The translations under genes were made by a program, and so were the position numbers. Shown here piece by piece: positions 1 through 12,491 of a stretch of DNA of 64,000 nucleotides. The notes beneath the pieces are model-generated. The model saw only the letters and a list, made by a program, of their open reading frames with translations, made no database searches and was not told the origin of the DNA. Source of the stretch: Cryptomeria japonica (Eukaryota; Streptophyta; Pinopsida; Cupressales; Cupressaceae). Within the stretch, counting starts at the first letter, position 1. Every line of letters begins with the position of its first letter. The stretch lies in contig NW_026728904.1 in assembly GCF_030272615.1 (NCBI RefSeq), positions 436,001 through 500,000 on the forward strand. Direction: 5' to 3'.

Positions 1-2580
1 GTTTGAAGAAGAAGTATCTTTAGATGGACAATAAGTAAGATAATCTTTAATGTTTTAAATCCTAAGGAGATCATCCATAGGTGAATCATGATAATGTACT
101 AGACATTCAGTGCTAGTTTGTGTAGGATGGTTTAGAGGGACTCCAATTCCTTGTTCAAATTTCCCAAGTCCTTGTCCTCTAAAACCTTGTTTTGATATTA
201 TATTATAAACACTCCAATAAGAATTTCTTAATTGAGGAGGAGGAACATTATAATTAATTTCTTTAAAAAATTTCGTTAAGTGTATCTAGAAGGAGAAAAT
301 GGAAAAATAGATGAAGAAGGAACATCTTGTGGATAGGGATTTTTCTTTCTATCATTATTCATATCCTCTTTGATAGGTTGGGAAGGAAGATCCTTATCAT
401 CTAAGGTCTCATCTTTACTTAATGTTATGTGGGGGAGATATATCATGAATGAAATGCATAAAATCATATTCTCTAGAAATAATTTGATGACTAAGATAGG
501 CTTTAGGAGAATAAGGGGGATATAGAGAGATTGAAACACCAATATTTTGATCTTTCCCTCCTTGGGCTAGGGTATGTTTATGGGAAGAATATGGTGCCAT
601 GTTTCTCTGCAATTCTTTCTCTCTATTAGAGAGATCATTGGTAGGAGTATTAGCTTATTTGTCATTCACATTAGATACCCTAGGAGAGGTGCAAGTATTA
701 GGTTTTTCATTAGCATCTATAGGATTAGGATCTAAAAAAGCTTAAATGTGATCTACATATGTAATGAATTTTCCTAAGAATATCACCATAAAATAACATG
801 CACTAGATGGATAAAAGATTTGAGATCTAATTGATTGGAAAAAAGCAATTTGGAAATTCTAAAAAATGCAATATGCCAAAGTGCTATGAATGAAAAGAAG
901 CAACACCAAATGAAAGAAGCCATCATCCAACACATGATTATGATAAATGTAAGTCAAAAGCAATGCAATCATTTGTAAAATAGAAAATAAATTAGAACTA
1001 TTAAGTGCCATTATGAATATGTAAAATCAAATCTGAAAATTGAGTTGACAATTTATGCAACCCACAGATCAAATTAACCAAAATAAATTAGGGTTTTTTG
1101 TGAATTAAACCTTTAAATTTATGTAATTTGATTGAAATAGGATCTATTATGTAAAAAAAATAAAAATAAAAAATATTCCCAAATCAGATCTGAAATAATT
1201 AATCTAAATTAGAAACCTCACAAGCTCAATTTTAGAATTAAAAATTAGGGTTTTTGTGAACTTAACCTCTAAATTTTTGGAATTCAATTAAAAATTAAAC
1301 CTGTAAATGTAATTATGAATTTTAAATTGCATAAAAACTCAAATTTGAGAACATAAATCATAAATAAAGGTGTAAGGAGTCGATTTCACCAAAATATAAT
1401 GGTGAAAAAATTAGGGTTTCCACCATTAAGGTAAAAACCGTTAATATTTAGGCTTAGGAACACTACATTAAAGAGGGATGAATCTAATAGATCTAGCCAA
1501 AAATTAGTAAGGATAAGGTTAAGAATTCTTATCAGATTCACTGGGATTTAGGATTGGTAACCTCTTTTAAGTTGAATTGTTGAAATGTTAAAATTAGGAT
1601 AAATGTGTCAAAATTGAAGAGATTATGCATGAACAATGAGCTACAATCATCAAATTGAGCCACGAACCTATATTTGAGTAATATAAGAGTATTCAAAATT
1701 TTTCCCAAAAGGATCTCTTGATTTATCGGGACCAAAGTGCCCATTGCTTTGGTCCTCCACACTTTTCGCCATTTAAAGGGGAACCTTTTCATCTCTGTGA
1801 ATAAAGCCAATTTTGAAGATCACAACTTTGTACCTATCTCCTACACAAAAATAAGGGGGAAATGGTTGGGAATAGGGGTTTGCCTAAGTTAAACCCTACT
1901 TTAGGAATTAGCATTGAATGAAATATTAAAAATATTGAAATAAATAATGGAAAGGTATACATCAGATCTGTAATTATTGATGATGATGCTTTGCTTCTTG
2001 AATGTAGTCACATATATTGTATCAAATAGCATGAACATGAAAAAACCCTAATAACACACATTCTTGCATATGAATGATGTAATTTTTCTCCACAATAGCT
2101 GAACGAAGAATATGTAGCCTTGAAGATCTCTAAAAATGATTGATGATACTTCACAAATGCAAGGATGCTAGATTGATCACTTGGAGACTTAGATTGAAAT
2201 GAGTTGATTGAAATCTTTATATATGAGATCCTAGGTCAATTTACTGATTAGGTCAACCTCCAATGGTCATGTAGAGCTACCAATTTGATTTCCTTCTGGA
2301 GAGATAGGACCCATCCGCCGCTTCAAAATAGGGCCCAACTAAGGGGGACTAGGGCGGTGGGTGCTATGGTCCTCCTTAATCAGGGACCATGATTTAGTAC
2401 CAAGGAGAAGGACACCCCTCTAGGGAATCTATTGGTAGGTGGTGTACATGGCATTAGAAATGAAGTTAAGTCATTGAATGGACTTGAATAATATGAGGAA
2501 GAGACATGCTAAAGTAGGGGACAAACATGAGGTGTAAATTGGCATGGTGATAATTTACGACACTACACCAGTGGCTAGAG
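1..2580. other. AT-rich stretch, no gene recognised
   Basis: No reading frame longer than about 90 codons has recognisable content. A degenerate direct repeat built around 'attagggttttt' followed by 'gtgaa' occurs near 1087 and again near 1244, a period of about 157 bp. The stretch probably holds the non-coding 3' part of the minus-strand Ty3/gypsy remnant to its right, or an older element. This is inferred from position only. Confidence 0.4.
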
Positions 2581-4289
2581 CAAGGGATGAGGCAACTTCA
2601 ACATCCACATCCACAAGGTCAGAAGAGGTAAGAGTCAATGATTGGGTGAAGATCAATGTCAATATATCCTCAAAAGAGTCAAACAAGCATGCCTTTGTAG
2701 AGGAAGCAATTGACTCAATCTAAGGAAATGATATAGGAATTGAATTGTTGGCCTCCAAAAGAGGGGCAATGATAAACTTGGGAAAAGACGACGCCCTCTC
2801 AACAAAGAAAATAGAAATAGGCAAAGAAATAGACACTGAAGCAAGCAAAGAGACAGGTGGGAACATACATAAGCTAATTTTAACCAATGAAACTCTAGAA
2901 TGGGGCCCTTCTCGAACTTGCGTTAGGCAAGAGGGCTTCACTGGCTAGGCAATATTATATCACATGCATTCATATTGGGGGGTTTAATATCCCAAAAATG
3001 AGGATACAATATTTTGTCTATCGGTGAAAATAGGGGGTTTTTAATTTGGGTTATGAAAAGATATAATATTTGGCGAAAATAGGGGGCTTTTAATTTAGGC
3101 TGTGTATTGGGAGGGGGTGACAAAAAGTGATTTTAGGGAAATATGTTTTCAAAATAAGGGGGATTATTTAATATGCCATGAACCTATGTGATATAATCCA
3201 AGTTCACTAAGTGAATCCCCCATGCGTTTAGGTTGGATAGGAGGCACAAGCCAGCTGCCAACCATGGGAGGTTGGAGGACCTCAGGAAAGGTCTAATGAA
3301 GAAGTAGCTACAAAATAGGAGGATCAAGAAAAGTAGCACTAGAGATCACCTATTTGTGTAACATATCCAATGGCTAAGACAAAGGAGGTATCTTAGGTAA
3401 TGAGGTGATGAGAGGCATCTCCAAGAATGGTGTAATAAAGACCTACACCCTCTTGGGTGGAGGTTCATCAAGAGTCCAAAAAGCGGCTAGTAACAACACC
3501 AAAGATGATGCAAATGTTGGAAGATATAAAGGAACAAGAATTGATGCAACAGGAATGGATGTCGAAGGCTCATATGTAGTTTCCAAGACAACGTCACATT
3601 CCCAGACCATCACTTGTCAATGGCATTTACGTTCACACACATGCTAATTACAAGAAAGATGGGGACCAGATGTTGAAGCTTGGGAAGGTTCAGGTGCATC
3701 TTGACCCATAGGAGAGGCCTTTGAGACTGTGGTTGGCATAGGCGAAGGCCCTACTAAAGGAACATGAGGTGCCCGCAAGATAGGCACTACATTCATGACA
3801 ACAAGTGTCCTATTTCACTTTGCTCGATGAGCAGCTAGTGGAACAAGGGCACCATCAAAGTCTCTGAAGTAGGAGAAAGAAATGATGAATGAGTACAAGG
3901 GGAGCACTTCCCCTTTCCATATCGAGTATAATGAGGGATATCCACCAAGATCGGGAGCTCAAAGGGAGGGCGACCCACAAAATTTGACATTGTGGGTGCC
4001 TTTCCTTTGTCTATACTAGGTGCAGACGCATGAATGGAAGATACCGTTGAAAGCTATGTAGTCCTGGGCGAACAAGGAAGCCTACTTGGAGGAACATGAT
4101 TAACCTCATCCCCCAATGAAGAAGGCATAGAAGGCACTACCTGCTCCAGCACAGAAATGGATGGAGCCAAAGTTGATGCAAGAAGAGGTAATGAATAGAT
4201 AGGCTGAACTGATTTAGGTGCCAAATCCCCCATTTTATATTGATAATAGGCTTTATACATTAAGTCACCATAGGGAAGCATAGTCCTAA

Positions 4290-5048
4290 TTGGAGCAAGC
4301 TAAAAATGATTTAGCAAAAAATCTCCATGGGCTACCAATGGTCGATATCCAATATCTTGGATGAAATGCACCAAACCTTTGTGAGGAAAGTTTAAGAACT
4401 TATGGATCATTGAAGGGACTTCATCCATAGCTACCAACTAGGGAATACCTAGTTTAGCAAAAAAAAGGTCTAATTTAGGGATGATGACGAACATAGTTGA
4501 AATAGCCTTGGGTCCCATGAGTACCATCAAGGTGATATTTCCCAAAGGGGAATAGATAACCCATTATGTGTTCTGAAGGTAGCACGAAACTCATTGTATC
4601 TTGGACTATGCCATCCATTTACAAACAAAGTTTCCTTTGTGATGACATTGACTCTGTATGAGGGATCAACCATTACACCCGTAAGAGTTTGACCATTGAG
4701 CTTCACAGGGATGTACAAAGGAGTAGGCTTTCCATAGTATGGGGCATCTAGAAGGGTGAATGATATGTCCAAGACTTTTATCTTCTGGCTGGGGGGCGAG
4801 ATTGGAGTGATAGTGACCATGTTAATATAAGAGTCCCCATTTGATGTTGGATCCATAGATGATAAAGAGATGAAGTTAGATGAGTGTGGTGGAAAAGGAT
4901 ACATATAAATCTGCAATTCACTATTTATTTTATCAATAGATTTATTGGACTTATGTTTTCTTTCACCCACCCTAACAACTCCATTGTCAATGTGGTCCCG
5001 AACTATGTGTCTAAGAGGATAGAAACATTTGGTATCATGTCCAGGCAC
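4290..5048 (-). pseudogene. Ty3/gypsy aspartic protease remnant
   Basis: The minus-strand frame has the plant Ty3/gypsy protease pattern. A hydrophobic 'VKLNGQTLTGVMVD' strand is followed by PS where the active-site DTG/DSG triad would continue, then the segment 'VNVITKETL'. A one-base shift near 4540 moves the reading to another frame, which goes on with 'LMVLMGPKAIS' and 'IHKFL', features typical of the C-terminal half of this protease. The catalytic Asp is present but the Ser/Thr-Gly-Ala context is lost, and at least two stops follow, so it should be inactive. The upstream part includes a gag-like 'HVPGHDTKCFYPLRHIV' tail that resembles a zinc-knuckle region. Confidence 0.55.
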
Positions 5049-5459
5049 ATGATGATATTGATATAATTTAGAACCATCATACCAACAAGGGTATGGTTTG
5101 TTGTCGAGAAGAGGTTTGATCTAGGAAAGGGTTATAAGGTTATCCTTTAACAAATTTTGCATTATGCTCAGATAGGAGTCATCTAGCTTGGTGAAGACCC
5201 TATTATGCTATGGTTCCTATGTCATAGCTATTGGTAGTGTAGCTACAAAATAAGACACAACTTTGTTCTTTCTAGACCCTTCCATGAACATGCCCCAAAA
5301 GAACTAGTACGAGAGTTTGAAGAAGACTATCTGAACTAAGTCATCGTATGTTGATGATTAGTGAGTGCAAAACATAAGTTATCAAATTGTTGGTACCAAT
5401 TAATGGATAGATTCTTCCTCAATACTAGTTAAATATTTCCAATAAAAATTAATTGCATG

Positions 5460-6240
5460 TCACTATTTAGCGGGGAAAAGGTGATCTTGGTAGAGATAGA
5501 CTAGTATCATGAAAGGAAATCCATAACTTTCTCATTCGGATTTTTCTTACAATGAAAAAAGTCTATGATGGGACCCTATTACCAATGTCCACTTGGAACT
5601 ATTTGAGAAACAAGTCCATAAGATGATCAAATATCTAGTTGGAATGATCAGGTAATGAGCTTTACCATTCTAATGTAGTTCCCTTGAGAGAATAGGAGAA
5701 AATCTTAATCAAGACAAAACTATGGTAAGCATTAAACATGGTCATGAATGAGTCGATATGCACATTAGGATCACCATCTACATGCAATCAATAAAACTTC
5801 AATTCTTTAGCTCCTTGGGGAAGGATAGTGTTAAGGATGGTCAAATCCAATGGGCTCTTGTGATAATAAGTAGGCAAAGAAGACTAGCCAAAGATGGATG
5901 TAGGTTTGCAAGTTGTTGTAATTGACCCATGTTTTGCAATATTATATTCAAGATAGGATTTGTAGGCAGAGGAGGAGGTGGAGGAGCACCACATGCACCA
6001 CCATTTACACCAATACTAACATGAGGACTAGTACCACCACCAGGGATAGTACCGATACTTGAACTAGCACTGACATACATGGTATGAGCTATGTTGGATG
6101 TAGTAGTGGAGCTGGTAGACATACTAGGGTAACCCAGGAGAATGGTAGAAGCATTGATGCTAGGGATGGTGGGTCCCAAGCCAACCATGTGTAATGTCAT
6201 CCCAGGTATGTCAACATTAATCTAAGAACTATAGGTGTCA
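5460..6240 (-). pseudogene. Ty3/gypsy gag remnant
   Basis: Minus-strand translation from about 5770 to 5580 gives pieces such as 'HIDSFMTMFNAY', 'SLKGTTLEW' and 'SSLPDHS', then 'FDHLMDLFL'. This is the core of the plant retrotransposon gag domain, in which a 'TALEWYxSL' motif precedes 'F..L...F...F'. Several stops interrupt it. Upstream (6200-5841) lies a 119-codon open frame with a Ser/Thr/Gly-rich part and a run of five prolines, which fits the variable N-terminal part of gag. It is degenerate and surely non-functional. Confidence 0.55.
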
Positions 6241-6930
6241 AATAGATTATCTTAAGGATGAGTACCTGCTAGGGGAGAATGAGTCTTGACAATAAAAGAC
6301 AATGCCCTCAACATCTCTAAGCCTCTTCTGTTTGAAATCAACATGCCTTTTAAAGTATTCATGATATTTTTGGCCTGAGGGAGGACATTTTCCTAGTTTA
6401 ATAAACCTTTGAAATCTCTCAAGTTCTCCTCTAACATATGAATCTAGTAAAACTCAATAGTGACAGGGAAGTCTTGATCAATACCCGGAGGAGAAGATAG
6501 GTGAGAGTTCATCAGAACATTAATTTTAAGAATTAGATTGTGAACTACATGAATAATGACTCCCTATCAAAATGGTCACAAAAGGGTGAGAGACCATGAA
6601 GTTATTTGGATCAAGAAGTGCTTCATTAAACATTGGACCTAGTTGAGGAGGATTGTAATGATTTAGAGGAATGCTCTTCTTAGTAGTCCTTCTTACAATA
6701 GCCCATGTGGCAGTCTAGGTTGTAAAGCTCATAGGAAATCTCATCAACACCTTGACAACTCTACGAGGCTACTATAATGGTCTTAGAATTCTTGGTAAAT
6801 AAAAGGAACTTTGTTGAAATGTTCTTATATTATATTTATTTTTTTTATTTTAAGTTTTAAATTTTCAACCACACAAACACACACAATGAGAAATTAAAAC
6901 TTCAACTGGTTCACATTGGGTTCACCAAAA

Positions 6931-8700
6931 TGTAGAGAATAGGATCTACTACTATCAAAGTGATCAAATTCACGGAACAAACCAGCCTTCACTCTACCTC
7001 ACTTTAGTGGCGCTCTGGTGAGCTAGGGAATGAAAACTATAAAACTAAACAATAAAACCATAGAGATTTCTGAAATGATCTTTGATAAGTTTATGTTCTC
7101 TGGATGAATGCACAGAATTGGGACACCAGTGCGACGTGCTAATGTCCTATACAAACAGAGTATAGAATTCTTACAATGACTATGGATATAATAAAATAAA
7201 TAAACTAGTGACACTATGTTGAATAAAAGAAATAATACAAAATTACAATAGCTAAAAAGAGACAGAGAGAGAGGAAGAAAACTCACACTCGGTCTATGAT
7301 TGAAGCCTCTAGTAAAGCAATTTCCTTCTCTTAATCATGGACCTACACACAAACAAAAAGTAAAATGTTGGGGCTATGTTAAGAGGTCTACCTCAGTTAG
7401 ACCCCCACTTTAGTATTTTCACCTCCATGGATAGCCAAGATAATGACCACGAATGAAAGGAAAATGATAAAGATAGAAATAAACAATTAAGATGATGGAT
7501 ATGCTAGATGGAAAACAAAATGTAATATTATTACATGCGAATGAAGAGAGGGAGAGAACTTCCCTTCAACACCCAAGAAGCTATCACTTGAGGGAGTGAA
7601 GTCAAGCACCCAAAAATTCTTGAAGTTATAACAATGGCGGACATTGAATGATAGAAAACCTATGTAAGATGAAGAATAACATGCCCCAAGCTCAAGAAAA
7701 TCTCCAAATGATCAAGAAGACCTCAAAATGAGCTTCTATGAATGAGATATAGAGCCCAAGGAAGAATCCCAATGTCGATGGTCGTAGATAGGCATTACAA
7801 ACTCTTCCAGGTGCAGACGTAACACTCAAATGGCCACCTACAAGTTGACATATTCATGGGGTGCTTGCATGGCACGTGGACATCATCGTGGTGCACTAGA
7901 GTTCATAAGCTAGATGGTCAACATGATCGGGAAAAGGCTAGATTCTTAGTTGACAAGGAAATCCATGTGGATAAAAGGATAAGGAGACAAAGAATAACTC
8001 CAATCAGCCTAAAGCGAAGGTGATCATGTGATGTGGAATCGCACATGGTGGAATATATGACATTACAACTTGACCTAAGGAAAAATCCTATCTAAAATCC
8101 ATTTTCTCCCTTTTCCTCTCTTTTTGTGTTTAAAAAATTGGTTCAAGAGTTGTGATTGAAGGTTCCAATAGAGTTGACAATGACGAATAGGTTTGGATTT
8201 TGATAGAGTAAAAAGTGGAGGACTAGAGTGACCTACCATCCCAGTCCCGAGAATTTCGCCCGAGCTTCCAACTGTTGATCCATCATGTTTCCCTAATTTG
8301 AAAAAGTTCCCACTTGCCTATCTTAGAGTTACAGGACCAAGGTGACCTACCATCCTAGTCTCGACAATTTTGCCTGAACTTTTAGGAACATGTTTTGTTC
8401 TTACTCTTTTTCTCATATCCCTATCTTTGTCTCTATCTAATATTTGTAGCAGTTTATTATTATTATTATTATTTCACTTCGATTGTACATTGTTTTACCT
8501 CAACTTCACAATTTACATCCAATTTCAACTCAAAAAGGGGAGACAAACAAAACAAGTGAATCTAATCAATATTTTAGCCCTTCTCCTAATTGAATTGTTG
8601 CTAGATCTATTGCATTCACCCCCCTTTTAATGTAATGATCCCTTAGGTAAGATTAGTAGTTTTTTTATCTTAATTTGTAAAACCCTAATTTTACCACCAT
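6931..8700. other. probable LTR and untranslated flank of the gypsy remnant
   Basis: No gene is recognised. The TG at 6931 and the adjoining TGG-start primer-like site on the minus strand suggest that the 5' LTR of the minus-strand element starts here, but I could not find its partner. Two copies of a segment containing 'gtgacctaccatcc' lie at about 8220 and 8335, a 115-bp period. A short ATT run is at 8456-8474. Confidence 0.35.
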
Positions 8701-9930
8701 TACAATTAGGACAAATGATTTACAAAAGAAGGTTGATCAAATAAAGAGAGAAATGGAAAAGATGCGGGTAAAGAAGGCAGAAGATAACGAAGATGACAAG
8801 GTGAAGAATGAATCTAAACCCAAGGATGGTGTAGATGACCCTTTCAAAAACAAAAAGGATAGAAAATGGTTAGGGGGAAGTATCTATTGTATATATATTT
8901 TATTCCCCCTTAAGTGTTGTGGCTTCTATTTGGAAATATCTTTGGTCCAGATATGTGCAGCATGACAATGGAGGCAAGTTGTTTCAAAACATGGCAAATA
9001 TTGATTTAAGTTGTGTATAAGATATTTAGGACAATATGTATTGATGATTTGACTATCTTAGTAGAAGAAGTAGAAGGATAAGAATGTTAGATTACTTAGA
9101 TTCCAACCACTATTGCTCACATAGTGATTCCTAATATAATCTAATTCTCCATTTTCTCTAACTACACTTTTTTAATGCATTCTCTACATTATATACACAT
9201 TCAATTTTTTTGACATATACTCAAATTATTATTTTATCATTAATATTATCACTTAGTCATTATAATCATCTCTCCACTTGAAACATAATATAAAATTATA
9301 TATTAAAGATATCAATTAATCATGAGATATACATATGGTTACTATATTATTAATAATAATAAATTAATATCAAATTGAGCTACTCATATATCCTATCCTT
9401 ATAGAATGACCAAGAAGCAATGGAATAACAAGTAGAAAGCATATGCTTTGTTTTACTTATATAGGAAACATCGGTAAGGAATAAGCATACCCCACAAATT
9501 TGATTATATTTATGAATTAGGATAATCATATGCCAAACCATAATTCCTTGTTGACTTACTCATAGTTTCAGGTAGCATTTTAAAAAACACACTTGTTGTT
9601 TAAGGGTCAATTCGTCAAATGCTTATCTCCAGACCTTTTCTTCTTTGAAAATGGAAAACTATAATGTTCTGGCATTTAATAGCATTGAATAGAATTTATT
9701 ATGGAGACGCCACCTTACGTACATAAATCAGTAATCAATTCAGAATTTAGAAATATGAATTGTTTTTATATGTTTTCGTAAATTGTAATCCTGGCGGCTG
9801 CTACAATCTCACATAGATTTGGAAAAGGAAAATGTCAAGGCATGGCTAAGAGTTGGTGGAACCAGTAAACAATTTTTCGATAACTTATTAGACACCTCAT
9901 CTCACAAGACTTTCAAACGCTTGAGATTGC
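8701..9930. other. intergenic, no feature recognised
   Basis: This is AT-rich sequence upstream of the acyltransferase gene. A 70-codon Lys/Asp-rich frame at 8753-8965 has no family features and ends in ordinary AT-rich DNA, so I do not call it a gene. No RNA gene or mobile-element signature is seen. Confidence 0.4.
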
Positions 9931-9931
9931 A

Positions 9932-10075
9932 AATACATTATGTTATGGAAACTACATTACCAGTATTTTGACAAGAAAACGAATTCATTTTTCGAAAGAG
10001 GCGAATACATTATGTTATGGAAACTACATTAGCAGTATTTTGACCAGAAAACGTATTCATTTTTCGATAGAGTGA
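9932..10075 (+). repeat. 72-bp tandem duplication upstream of the acyltransferase gene
   Basis: Two adjoining copies start with 'aatacattatgttatggaaa' at 9932 and 10004 and run to 'attcatttttcga'. They differ at only a few positions. The pair ends about 340 bp before the start codon of the BAHD gene, so it lies within the likely promoter. I see no clear TATA box between it and the ATG. Confidence 0.8.
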
Positions 10076-10415
10076 GCAGTTGGCTAGCTTTTTTAATATA
10101 TTGCCGATTTGAGATAAAATTGTTCTGAAAGAGTTTACGTGAATACCTAGAATTTGGATCAGATGAGCTGTGCATATCTATTAGCCATAAATGCTTTAAA
10201 TGTTAATAAAGTTGTACGACGTCAGTCCTTTGATTAAAATCATTTTCAATTGTAGTCTAGGGATGCGCTCTCGGAAACTCCTAAGAAGAAATCACCAAAT
10301 TTTTTAATTGAAGTTTTCCACTTTCAAGTATTAAAGGAGTTTCTGTCCCTGACATTGTGAGAGCAGAAGATAAGACATTGCATTTGCAAAACAGAGAAGA
10401 GAGAGAGAGAGGAGA

Positions 10416-11759
10416 ATGGAAGTGTTGAGATGCGAAGGTGTTTTGATCAAACCCTGTGCGGGTAAAGATCATCGTGAGTTTGTTGAACTGAGCAATTTGG
10501 ATTTAATTGCATCTCCAATATACAACAAGGTGGTCTATGTTTTTGAAGCTCCTACCCCGAGCTCAAAAGTGTTGAAGGAAGGACTGGCCAAAGTTCTGGC
10601 AGAGTTCAGAGAATGGGCAGGGAGATACACTAAAGACACACCAAGTGGGTGCCTTGGAATTAATCTGAATGACGAGGGTGTGCTTGTGATAGAAGGCGAA
10701 GCAGATGGGACAATAGCAGATGCAATGCCCTTTCACCCATCTGCATTCCTCCTCAAGTTGGTGCCACCCACATCCACCGTGGTCATTAATGAGCTCTTAC
10801 TCATGCAGGTATGATAACCCTAATTTTACTCATGCAGGTATATAAGACTTGTTTTAATTGTTTTTTAAAACTAACAAGATTTGTTGGTGTAGTTTACTCG
10901 ATTTACTTGTGGAGGGTTGGCGATAGGCATAGCTAGTCATCATCATGTTGCAGACGGACAAGCAGCTACTTTTTTCTTGAATTGTTGGGGGGAAATTATT
11001 AGAGGAGAGAGTATTATACCTCCAGTACATGACCGATCTTTATTAAAAGCAAGAGATCCTCCCCAGCCATGCTTCGATCATTATGAGTATAATACTATAT
11101 CCCATGAGCACTCTACAATAACGTCTTCTCTAACCACAAAAATGTTTCATTTTGATGCAATGTTTTTACAGAAGCTCAAGTCAAAGGTAAACGGATCTGA
11201 TAAATCAAGAAAACCCTATACTACTTTTGAAATCCTTGTAGCATACATTTGGAAATGCATTACAGAAGCTCGAGGCCTTGATGGAGATGTACAAACAAAA
11301 GCTAGCATTTCAGTGGATGGAAGAAAAAGGTTGAATCCTCCCTTGCCTAAAGAATTCTTTGGTAACGCTGTCTATGATTCAAGTGCTCAAACCAGTGCAT
11401 CAGAGATAATAAATAACCCCTTAGAGTTTACTGCACACTTGATCCACAAGTCAATAGCTAAAGTGGATGATAATTTTATACGTTCAGCAATTGACTTTTT
11501 TGAGCTAAGAATGCAAAGTTTAGGACCGTCCAAAGATAATGATGGAATTGATGTGATAGCCACAAGTTGGATGAATTTTCCTACACATAATTTTCATTTT
11601 GGAATGGGTGAGCCAGTGTATGTAGGCCCTTCATTGATGCTCATTGAAGGTCTTATAATCTTATTTGATTCATACACTAATGTTGGAGGTGTAGAAGTTG
11701 TGGTTTGCTTGTCAAAAGAGCATATGATTCAACTTGAACATTATTGTTTTCAAGTTTGA
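10416..11759 (+). CDS. BAHD acyltransferase, HCT-like, two exons
   Basis: Predicted to transfer an acyl group from an acyl-CoA to an alcohol or amine in the cytosol. Exon 1 is 10416-10808 (131 codons) and exon 2 is 10893-11759. They join in phase 0 at the glutamine codon where BAHD genes commonly carry their intron, with GT at 10809 and AG at 10891-10892. The product is about 419 residues, near the family's usual 430-450. The catalytic HxxxD is H148-H-V-A-D152 inside HHHVADG. 'RDPPQPCFDHYEY' and 'FFGNAVYD' resemble hydroxycinnamoyl-CoA shikimate/quinate and spermidine acyltransferases. The structural DFGWG motif reads HFGMG (about 366-370), as it does in two neighbouring broken copies, so it is a subfamily trait. 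The chosen ATG follows a GA-repeat leader, and N-terminal residues match the family start. Substrate unknown. This is the only intact copy of five here. Confidence 0.88.
10797..10841 (+). repeat. duplicated 5' splice site of the BAHD intron
   Basis: The 16-mer 'ttactcatgcaggtat' occurs at 10797-10812 and again at 10826-10841, 29 bp apart. Each copy carries the exon-end CAG and a GT donor. Use of the first joins exon 2 in frame. Use of the second retains 29 bases with an in-frame TGA directly after the first GTA codon. The broken copy near 25.7 kb has a similar decayed pair. Confidence 0.85.
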
Positions 11760-12357
11760 ATACATATTTCTAATTATATATAAACTATATATTATTGGCT
11801 CAATAATATTATTTAAAAATTAAATATAATAAATGTATGAAATTATGCATGTTTTTAATAATCTATACATTTTTAACTTAAAGATTATAATTTTTTCTTT
11901 TTTTAATAATGAGCATTTGCAAGGTAATGATAGTCCAACCAACACTTAAGTAATAGTTCAAATGTGAAAAATAGACATTACGTAATTTCATTTAACAAAG
12001 AAGAATATCCACAAATTCTCAAAAAGAGTAATATTTGAATGTAATTTATAAGATTCTAATTTTAATTTATATAGTTAAAATGCTTATACTGATAAATTGA
12101 TAATTCTGATGGTCCAACCAACACTGAAGTAACAGTTAAAATGTGAAAAATAGACATTAGGTAATTTCATGTAATAAAGAAGAACAATTACCCACAAATT
12201 CTAAAAAAAGATTAATATTTGAATGTAATTTATAAGATTATAATTAAAATACTTATAAATTAATAATACCTCAAATTTTAATATCAAAATGTTTACCCCT
12301 AAATGGAACAAGACTTTTAATTAAAATTTATGTTTACCCCTACATACACTCAAACTT
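11760..12357. repeat. 179-bp-period direct duplication in the 3' flank
   Basis: Two diverged copies of about 140 bp share 'gtccaaccaacact', 'gtgaaaaatagacatta' and 'gaatgtaatttataagatt'. They start near 11925 and 12104. A possible poly(A) signal (aataaa) for the acyltransferase gene lies near 11830. No further gene is seen. Confidence 0.7.
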
Positions 12358-12491
12358 TGAACCAATTATTTTCAAGTACATTTATATGTACTTTGGACAA
12401 GCAAACCACAATTTCTACACCTCAAGATTTTCTATGTGAATCAAACAAGATCATAAGGCCTTCAGTGAGCATTAATGAAGGACCTACATAC
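12358..12491 (-). pseudogene. BAHD acyltransferase 3'-end fragment
   Basis: The minus-strand translation gives the last 45 or so residues of the BAHD protein ('YVGPSLMLTEGL', 'GVEIVVCLSKVH'), with one stop inside and the family terminator at the end. The fragment is cut at its upstream side exactly where the LTR element begins (12492). It is about 87 percent like the equivalent end of the copy beyond the element (18,757 onward), by eye. It is non-functional. Confidence 0.8.

Larger units (their letters stand above)
2580..6930 (-). mobile_element. decayed Ty3/gypsy-type element, gag and protease remnants
   Basis: On the minus strand a gag-like segment (about 6200 down to 5500) is followed by an aspartic-protease-like segment (about 5048 down to 4290), the order expected of a Ty3/gypsy gag-pro. 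Stops and frameshifts break every domain. Left of 4050 the minus strand gives Pro/Ser-rich fragments, and I find no reverse transcriptase, RNase H or integrase. The element was therefore non-autonomous, was truncated, or has decayed beyond recognition. Its 5' end is probably near 6930, where a TG-start sequence ('tgtagagaat') adjoins a TGG-starting candidate primer site on the minus strand. Exact limits and LTRs could not be paired by eye. Confidence 0.55.

Noticed and set aside
2745-3647. Short plus-strand frames in the gypsy region
   Set aside because: They run opposite to the recognised gag and protease and have no recognisable content.
10281-10472. Minus-strand open frame across the BAHD start
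   Set aside because: It is a shadow of the real gene and its leader, without family features.
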